DNA from: CAZYWA01 sp964650975 [NCBI: uncultured bacterium] | Lineage (GTDB): Bacteria > JADJOY01 | Direction: 5' to 3' | Assembly: GCA_964650975.1 (NCBI GenBank) | Contig: CAZYWA010000331.1 | Span: 1-8,851, forward strand | Length of the DNA: 8,851 bases | Part shown: piece after piece, positions 3,705 through 8,851 of the stretch | How the letters are laid out: every line of letters begins with the position of its first letter | How positions within the stretch are numbered: the first letter of the stretch is position 1 | Made by a program: the position numbers and the translations under genes | The notes under the pieces: model-generated | Seen by the model: only the letters and a program-made list of their open reading frames with translations | The model's database searches: none | Told to the model about the DNA's origin: nothing

Positions 3705-5963
3705 GTGGCGAGCGACGTCACGCTGCCCAGCGGGCCGTTGAAACGTGCTCGCGCCGCAGCCGCGCGGCGAGCAGAGCCAGCCGCCATCGCCATCATGCTC
3801 ACCCGCCGCTGCAACATCGCGTGCGGTCACTGCAGCGTGGTGAGCGGGCCGGACGTGCGGGACGAGCCGAGCGAGGCCGCGCTGCTCGAGCGAGTCCGCG
3901 CCGCGGCCGCCGCTGGCGTGCGTGCTCTGCAGCTCACCGGCGGCGAGCCGATGCTGCGCGAACGGGTGCTGCTCGACATGATCCGCGAGGCACGCCGCCT
4001 CGGTCTCGTGACCACGGTCACGACCAATGGATTCTGGGGTGCCACACCCCGCGAGGCACGCGAGCGGCTCGACATGCTGGCGAAGGCGGGCCTCGGTCAG
4101 CTCACGGTGAGCCACGACCGCTGGCACGAGGCGGAGCTGGGCCGCGACGCGGTGCTCAACGTGGCGCGAGCCGCTCACGAGCGGGCGTTCCCGGTGCAGG
4201 TCAACCTGGTGCGCGGCGCCGACGACTCGGAGATCGGGCCGCTCACTCGCGGCCTCGCGGATCTCGCCAGCGTGCGGCTCCGCTTCTACGACGCGCAGCC
4301 GGTGGGACGCGCTCGCGCGTTCCCGGGCGTCTCGTTGCGGAGCGCGGTGGACGGTTTTTGCCGCGCGGCCGCGGCACCCGCGATCACCGACGACGGACGC
4401 CTGACCGCGTGCAACGGCCCGTCGTATTTCGCCAAGGCGTCGTCGCCGCTCAACCTAGGCTCGATCGCGCCGGCGGGCGCCGAGAAGGGCGCCACGCTGG
4501 CGCAGCTCGCCGCGCGTCACCGCGACGATCCGGTGCTCCGCGCGATCCGGTGCTTCGGGCCGTCCGGCCTGCGCGCCGAGCTCGAGGCGATGCCCGGCTT
4601 CGAGCAGTTCCCGTGGCGCGACCGCTATGCCGGCATGTGCGATCTCTGCCTTCACGTCACCTCGAGCCCGGAGGCGGTCGAGGCGCTGCGCGAACGCTTC
4701 GCCGCTCCCGCGCTCGCGGCACGAATGGTCGCGGCCGAGCGGGTCATCGAGGATGGGCGCGACGACGGAGTTCTGAGCTTGCGCCATGCCAATGGAGCTG
4801 GCGCCGCACGGGTGTTCTTCCCGGCGGCGCGCGACGCCGCGTCAAGGCTGCCGAGCGGTGCGGACCGCGTGCTCGGCCGCCCCGATCTCGATTGGCGGCG
4901 GCGCGCCGACTACCTCACGACCTGCGGCCTGGCGCGACCGCTCGCGCGGATCCTCGACGATCCGCAGCTCACGCGCTGGGCACCCACGTTCTTCCTCGAG
5001 ATGCTCACGCGTTCCGCGCGCGGCGGAGCGATCCTCGACATCCGGAAGCGCGAGGTGCTCGAGCGCATCGACCAGGTGCTGGCCTCGCTCGGCGCACGCG
5101 GCGTGCTGCTCAAGGGCACGGCCTTCGCGGCCACCACGCCAGCCGACGAGCAGTTCCGACTCCGCGCCACCGGCGACGTCGACGTGGTGGTGCAGCGCGG
5201 CGCCGCGAGCGAGCTGCGCCGCCTGCTGATCGACGCCGGATTCGAGGGCTCCGTCTCGGACCCACGCAGCGCGCCACATCACCTGGCGCCGGTGCGCTCG
5301 GCCGGCGTCGAGATCGAGATCCACGAACGGATCATGCCGCGCTTCTGGGGTCTGCCGGAGGAGCAGCTGCTCGCGCGAGCGGTCCCGGTCGAAGGCCGGA
5401 AGGCGCTCGCGGTGCTCGACGCGGAGGGCCAGCTCTTCCACGCCCTCGTCCACTGCACCGCGCACCTCTTCGCATTCGGCCTCAAGACCGCGTGGGACGT
5501 GGCGTGGATCCAGGATCGAAAGCCGTCCCTCGACTGGCAGCGCATCGCTGGCTGGGCGCGTGCCAGCGCCTTGCCCCGCGCGTTCTGGACTCCGCTCACG
5601 GCGTTCGCCGGCGGACTGGCGCTGCCGATTCCAGGGGAAATCCTGAGCCAGGCGCCTTCCGATCGCCGGCAGCGGGTGCTCGACAGGATCGCCAGCGAGC
5701 GGATCTTCACCGCGATGGAAGGCCCGTTCGAGTTGAACCCATTCAGCAAGACCGCGGTGTTCCTGCTGCTCGCTGACTCCCCGAGCGCGCGGCTCGCCTA
5801 CCTGCGGGAGATCGCGGGCGGCGAAGCCGCCGAGGCGCGGCACCGCGCGCAGCGCGAAGTGCCGTCGCAAGCACTCGCAGAGCTCCCGCGCCAGCTTCGC
5901 GAAGCCGCAGCCCACGGCCGCGCGCTGCTTCGATCGTTGCGACGGCCGCTCGTACGTAGTTGA
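3705..5963 (+). CDS. Radical SAM enzyme fused to NTP_transf_5-like nucleotidyltransferase
   Basis: This is a 752-aa two-domain protein. The GTG start at 3705 is supported by GGAG (3694-3697) 7 nt upstream and lies 1 nt after the previous stop. An in-frame extension to 3567 lies inside the kinase gene and is rejected. Radical SAM part (about 25-345): CNIACGHC (36-43) is the CxxxCxxC cluster motif, LTGGEP (77-82) binds SAM, and VTTNG lies at 105-109. A C-terminal cysteine set, C219-x11-G-x4-C236 and C312-x2-C315, suggests one auxiliary Fe-S cluster (Twitch-like or reduced SPASM). C283 is extra. Nucleotidyltransferase part (about 400-720): VLLKGTAF (467-474), GDVDVVV (490-496) with the metal-binding D491 and D493, EIEIH (536-540) and LFHALVHCTAHLF (577-589) match the 'uncharacterised nucleotidyltransferase' family. 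The expected role is radical modification of the upstream peptides plus transfer of a nucleotide or sugar group. The products are unknown. Confidence 0.87.
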   Translation: MASDVTLPSGPLKRARAAAARRAEPAAIAIMLTRRCNIACGHCSVVSGPDVRDEPSEAALLERVRAAAAAGVRALQLTGGEPMLRERVLLDMIREARRLGLVTTVTTNGFWGATPREARERLDMLAKAGLGQLTVSHDRWHEAELGRDAVLNVARAAHERAFPVQVNLVRGADDSEIGPLTRGLADLASVRLRFYDAQPVGRARAFPGVSLRSAVDGFCRAAAAPAITDDGRLTACNGPSYFAKASSPLNLGSIAPAGAEKGATLAQLAARHRDDPVLRAIRCFGPSGLRAELEAMPGFEQFPWRDRYAGMCDLCLHVTSSPEAVEALRERFAAPALAARMVAAERVIEDGRDDGVLSLRHANGAGAARVFFPAARDAASRLPSGADRVLGRPDLDWRRRADYLTTCGLARPLARILDDPQLTRWAPTFFLEMLTRSARGGAILDIRKREVLERIDQVLASLGARGVLLKGTAFAATTPADEQFRLRATGDVDVVVQRGAASELRRLLIDAGFEGSVSDPRSAPHHLAPVRSAGVEIEIHERIMPRFWGLPEEQLLARAVPVEGRKALAVLDAEGQLFHALVHCTAHLFAFGLKTAWDVAWIQDRKPSLDWQRIAGWARASALPRAFWTPLTAFAGGLALPIPGEILSQAPSDRRQRVLDRIASERIFTAMEGPFELNPFSKTAVFLLLADSPSARLAYLREIAGGEAAEARHRAQREVPSQALAELPRQLREAAAHGRALLRSLRRPLVRS

Positions 5964-5968
5964 ACCGC

Positions 5969-6679
5969 CTAGCGAAGCCCCAAGTACTTGTGGGTCTGGA
6001 CCGAGAGCTGCCAGCGCGGGTGGGCGCGACAGTAGGCGAGCGTCATCGCGAGGTTGGCGTCGTAGTCCGGGCCGTCCATCGGTTGCAGGAAGAACGTGCC
6101 GAAATCGAGCGCCTCGAACGAAGCGGGCTCGAGCGGCTGCGGCCAGATGAGCTTGAGCTCTTGGCCGCGGAGCTGTACGAGCGGCGCTCCGGCCTTGGGG
6201 CTCACGGTGAGCCAATCGATTCCGTCGGGCGCCGGGAGGGTACCGTTGGTCTCGACCGCGACCTCGACACCGAGCCGGTGACAGGCGTCGATCAGGTCGG
6301 GACGAAGCCGCAGCATGGGCTCCCCGCCTGTGAACACGACGTACGGTGAATCCGCATCCCTGGCACCGCTCAGCGGCGACGGAGCGCCGCCTTCCGGGGC
6401 GGGGTTCGCGGCTCCGACATCCCAGCAGGCGCGGATCGCGGCCGCCAGCTCGGCCGCCGTCGCGAACACGCCGCCTCCAGGGCCGTCGGTGCCCACGAAG
6501 TCCGTGTCACAGAAATCGCAAACCGCCGTGGCACGATCCGCTTCGCGCCCCGACCACAGGTTGCACCCCGCGAACCGGCAGAAAACCGCGCGCCGCCCGG
6601 TGCGCGCTCCTTCACCCTGGCGGGTGAAGTAGATCTCCTTCACGGCGAACGGCCTGGCGTTCGCCGGGCTGCCGCTCAT
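5969..6679 (-). CDS. queE: 7-carboxy-7-deazaguanine synthase (QueE)
   Basis: This is a 236-aa radical SAM enzyme that converts 6-carboxy-tetrahydropterin to 7-carboxy-7-deazaguanine in the cytoplasmic pathway to preQ0 and queuosine. YFTRQGEGARTGR (17-29) is the family's substrate loop. The cluster cysteines C39, C54 and C57 show the CX14CX2C spacing typical of QueE rather than CX3CX2C, followed by DTDF (58-61). FTGGEPML lies at 116-123, ETNGTLPAP at 143-151 and SPKAG at 160-164. The C-terminal QTHKYLGLR is characteristic. The start ATG at 6679 overlaps the TldE stop (ATGA, 6676-6679). A long in-frame extension upstream to 7537 lies within tldE and is a shadow. No other queuosine gene is in view. 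The stop lies 5 bp from the stop of the convergent radical SAM fusion, leaving no room for a terminator between them. Confidence 0.93.
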   Translation of the reverse strand: MSGSPANARPFAVKEIYFTRQGEGARTGRRAVFCRFAGCNLWSGREADRATAVCDFCDTDFVGTDGPGGGVFATAAELAAAIRACWDVGAANPAPEGGAPSPLSGARDADSPYVVFTGGEPMLRLRPDLIDACHRLGVEVAVETNGTLPAPDGIDWLTVSPKAGAPLVQLRGQELKLIWPQPLEPASFEALDFGTFFLQPMDGPDYDANLAMTLAYCRAHPRWQLSVQTHKYLGLR

Positions 6680-8004
6680 TCGCCGGTGACGGAGACGCCG
6701 TCCACGAGCACGTGCGGGCTGCGGATGCAGCCGTCGGCGATCTCGGAGGTGTCGCCCACCGCCACGATGTGCTCGAGCAGCTCGAAGAAGTTGCCCGCGA
6801 TCATGGTCTCGCGAACCGGCCGCCGCGTCCCGTCGGGCATGTGGAGATGGCTCGACTTGGCGATCCCCGAGAAATCGCCGCTCGCCGCGGTCACGTTGCC
6901 GCTGAAGCGATGCACCGCGAGCACCGGCGTCTCGCCGCGGGTGAGCTGGTCCCAGGTCGCGTACCCGGGCTCGATCACCGCCGCGTGCAGGTCGAGGCCC
7001 GCGTGGCCGGTGAGCGCCCGGCCGCGACGCTTGGCCGAGTACGCGTTCTCGATGTGCGTCACCAGCCGCCCGGCACGCACCACGTCGAGCGCTTGCGTGG
7101 GCACTCCCTCGGAGTCGAAGGGCGTCGCCCCCACCAGCTCGAGGTCGTTGGGATCGTCGCGGACCGTGAGCAGCGAGCTGGCGATCGCGGTGTCGCGGCG
7201 CTCGTCGCCGAACGACGACTTGCCATAGAGCACCTGCAGACCAGAAAGGTGAAATTGCAGCGGCGAGAGCAGCAGATCTCCCACCGCCCGCGGCGTGAGC
7301 AGCACCGGGCCGCGGTAGCTCTCGCCCTTGGTGGCGCCGAAGGTCGAGAGCACGTTCCTGGCCAGCCGCTCGCCGTCGACCGCGATCCGCTCGTCGCAGC
7401 CGGCGAGCGCGAACGAGCCGCCGCTCTCGTAGTCGAAGCTGGTGATGTCCTCGCCGTCGATCCCTTCGATGAGCGCGGTCCAGCCCAAGTGGGTCCAGGT
7501 GTCCGACGCGCGGATGCCGTAGCTGTTCGCGATCCACAGCTCGCCGCTCTCCCAGGTCACCTCGCCCTGGTCGATCGACACGCGGGGATCCACCTTGAGG
7601 GCCTCGAGGTAGCGCTGGGCGAGACGGGTGAGCCCGGCCGCGTCGAGCGCCGCGAGCGCCGGATCGAAGCGGCGCGTGGTGGGACGGAACGGTCGCGCCG
7701 CCGGCATCGTGAGGAACTCGTCGGGCGGCGCGAAGCGCGCGATCTCGAGCGCCGCCGCGACCGCCTCGCGAAGCTCCTTCTCGTCCGCCGAGTTGGTCTG
7801 CACCGCGCCGAGCCGGTGATCCTTGTGGACCCGGATCGAGAAACGCGTCTCGGAGCCGGCGCTGGCGAGGTGCAGCGAGCCGCGCTCGAACCCCACGCGG
7901 CGATTGGAGCCGCGCTCGGCGCGTACTTGCACCTCCTCGGCCCCGGTCTCGTGAGCGAGGTCGAGCAGCCGCTCGGTGGCGGCGCTCAGATCGAGCGTGC
8001 TCAA
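6676..8004 (-). CDS. tldE: TldE/PmbA, non-catalytic subunit of the TldD/TldE protease
   Basis: This 442-aa protein of normal PmbA length pairs with TldD to form a barrel-shaped metalloprotease that degrades unfolded peptides. In E. coli the complex removes the leader of microcin B17 and cuts CcdA. Family features visible are an N-terminal domain with TGAEEVQVRAERG (20-32), GSETRFSIRV (50-59), GPVLLTPRAVGDLL (232-245), FDSEGVPTQ (296-304), HIENAYSAKRRG (317-328) and SGDFSGIAK (375-383). It lacks HExxxH, as TldE should. The TTG start at 8004 is preceded by GGAG with 7-nt spacing, placed just after the TldD stop, so this rare start is well supported. It is translated after tldD and overlaps queE by 4 nt. 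Confidence 0.93.
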   Translation of the reverse strand: MSTLDLSAATERLLDLAHETGAEEVQVRAERGSNRRVGFERGSLHLASAGSETRFSIRVHKDHRLGAVQTNSADEKELREAVAAALEIARFAPPDEFLTMPAARPFRPTTRRFDPALAALDAAGLTRLAQRYLEALKVDPRVSIDQGEVTWESGELWIANSYGIRASDTWTHLGWTALIEGIDGEDITSFDYESGGSFALAGCDERIAVDGERLARNVLSTFGATKGESYRGPVLLTPRAVGDLLLSPLQFHLSGLQVLYGKSSFGDERRDTAIASSLLTVRDDPNDLELVGATPFDSEGVPTQALDVVRAGRLVTHIENAYSAKRRGRALTGHAGLDLHAAVIEPGYATWDQLTRGETPVLAVHRFSGNVTAASGDFSGIAKSSHLHMPDGTRRPVRETMIAGNFFELLEHIVAVGDTSEIADGCIRSPHVLVDGVSVTGE

Positions 8005-8017
8005 GACCCGGCTCCGT

Positions 8018-8851
8018 TCACTGCTGGACTCCGCCGAGCATGAGCTTGCAGCGCAGGTAGGGCCCGCCGGCGTCGACCTTGGCCGGTTGGCCTTTGCCGC
8101 AATGGCCGGCGCCCAGGTCCCAGCGGAACTCGCGGCTCACGGCATCGACGCTGCCCAGCACCTCGAACGCGATTCCGGAAAGCGTCACCTCGCGGTGCAG
8201 GCGCCCGAGCTTGCCGTTCTTGATCTCCCACGCTTCGCCCGCTCCGAACATGAACTCGCCGGTGGAATCGGCCTGGCCCGAGTTGGGGTTGTCGAGCAGG
8301 TAGCCGTCGGCGGTGCCGGCGATCATCTCCTCGAGTGTCAGGCTGCCCGGCTCGATGTAGGTGTTGCGCATCCGGATGAGCGGCTCGTCGGCGTACTCCC
8401 ACGCGCGGCCGTTGCCGGTCGGCGCCACGCCGAACTGCGCCGCGCTCTCGCGGTTGTGCAGGTAGGAGACCAGGCGCCCGTCGCGGATGATCTCGACGCG
8501 GCGAGTGGGGACACCTTCGTCGTCGAACGGCAGCGAGCCACCGGCGCCGGGCGAGTGCTCCGAGTGGCCCGAGTCGCAGAGCGTCACCAGCTCCGACGCG
8601 ACACGCTCGCCGATCTTGCCCTTCGCCACCGAACCGGCGAGCACCATGTCGGCCTCGACCGTGTGGCCGATCGCCTCGTGGGTCAGCAGCCCGACGATCG
8701 AGGGCGCCAGGATCACGGTCTTCACGCCGCCGGGTACGTGAGGCGCATCGAGCATCTCGACCGCCCGTGCCGCGGTGCGCTCCGCGATCCGGTCCGCGGT
8801 CGCGTGATGGAAGAGACAGCTCCAGCCGCCGGTCACGCCGATCGCGTTGTT
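8018..8851 (-). CDS. tldD: TldD metalloprotease, C-terminal 277 residues (5' end outside window)
   Basis: This is the catalytic subunit of the TldD/TldE protease. The N-terminal portion lies beyond the right edge; E. coli TldD is about 480 aa, so roughly 200 residues are missing. In visible-residue numbering, HEAIGH (58-63) is the zinc-binding HExxxH motif with catalytic E59, followed by TVEAD. DDEGVPTRR (110-118), LDNPNSGQAD (186-195) and HCGKGQP (250-256) follow, the last carrying the zinc-ligand Cys C251. The C-terminus is short (LMLGGVQQ). tldE starts 13 nt after its stop. Whether it serves general proteolysis or matures the peptides encoded at 2006-2499 cannot be told from sequence; both are plausible. 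An apparent GTG start at 8836 is internal. Confidence 0.95.
   Translation of the reverse strand, partial: NNAIGVTGGWSCLFHHATADRIAERTAARAVEMLDAPHVPGGVKTVILAPSIVGLLTHEAIGHTVEADMVLAGSVAKGKIGERVASELVTLCDSGHSEHSPGAGGSLPFDDEGVPTRRVEIIRDGRLVSYLHNRESAAQFGVAPTGNGRAWEYADEPLIRMRNTYIEPGSLTLEEMIAGTADGYLLDNPNSGQADSTGEFMFGAGEAWEIKNGKLGRLHREVTLSGIAFEVLGSVDAVSREFRWDLGAGHCGKGQPAKVDAGGPYLRCKLMLGGVQQ

Noticed and set aside
2741-3817. 358-codon minus-strand open frame opposite the kinase gene
   Set aside because: It has no recognisable domain and a composition typical of antisense frames in GC-rich genes. It conflicts with the well-supported kinase and radical SAM genes.
2006-5963. Reading the cluster as a true lasso-peptide, PQQ or sactipeptide pathway
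   Set aside because: There is no lasso cyclase or peptidase, no pqqA/B/C, and no cysteine in the precursors. Only individual parts resemble those systems.
5969-6679. QueE as a second radical SAM enzyme of the peptide pathway
   Set aside because: The CX14CX2C motif and full QueE substrate-loop pattern indicate ordinary deazaguanine synthesis, and it is encoded on the other strand with tldE.
6680-7537. Upstream in-frame extension of queE to 522 codons
   Set aside because: The extra residues are an Arg-rich shadow of tldE. QueE homologues start near the ATG at 6679.

Overview
The window is very GC-rich DNA (roughly two thirds or more G+C by eye) and densely coded. Genes overlap by 4 nt, and GTG and TTG starts are common. 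It looks like a chromosomal segment of a free-living, high-GC bacterium, plausibly from a poorly cultured phylum. I cannot assign a taxon from sequence alone. I saw no rRNA, tRNA, CRISPR array, insertion sequence or phage gene.

Layout. (1) On the minus strand, 1919 down to 1, lies a two-gene ABC exporter: an ATPase, then a multi-spanning permease that runs off the left edge. The two genes overlap by GTGA. (2) A divergent intergenic region of about 86 bp (1920-2005) carries a plausible plus-strand promoter. (3) On the plus strand, 2006-5963, lies a compact operon. It has three tandem small peptide genes of 52, 48 and 52 codons that share a C-terminal block, Y-x-x-P-R-V-E-x-x-L-x4-L-x-R-E-x-x-Y-A-G. 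These are followed by a 90-aa PqqD-like RiPP recognition protein, an HPr-kinase-like P-loop protein, and a 752-aa fusion of a radical SAM domain to a nucleotidyltransferase domain. (4) On the minus strand, 8851 down to 5969, lies a second operon: TldD (N-terminus outside the window), TldE/PmbA and QueE. It converges on the plus operon with only 5 bp between the stop codons.

Interpretation. The central operon has the hallmarks of an apparently undescribed RiPP (ribosomally made, post-translationally modified peptide) pathway. The precursors carry a YxxPxV motif resembling the leader motif that lasso-peptide RREs recognise. A stand-alone PqqD-like RRE is present, but I see no lasso cyclase or lasso leader peptidase. 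The putative modifying enzymes are a radical SAM enzyme, a kinase of the HPr-kinase fold and an NTP_transf_5-type nucleotidyltransferase. All three peptides lack Cys and end in Thr. This fits C-terminal phosphorylation and nucleotidylation or glycosylation, as described for some lasso peptides, combined with a non-thioether radical modification of the conserved Glu/Tyr block. The flanking TldD/TldE protease (known to mature RiPPs such as microcin B17) and the ABC exporter could supply cleavage and export. Their membership in the pathway is inferred from position only, and both may be housekeeping genes.
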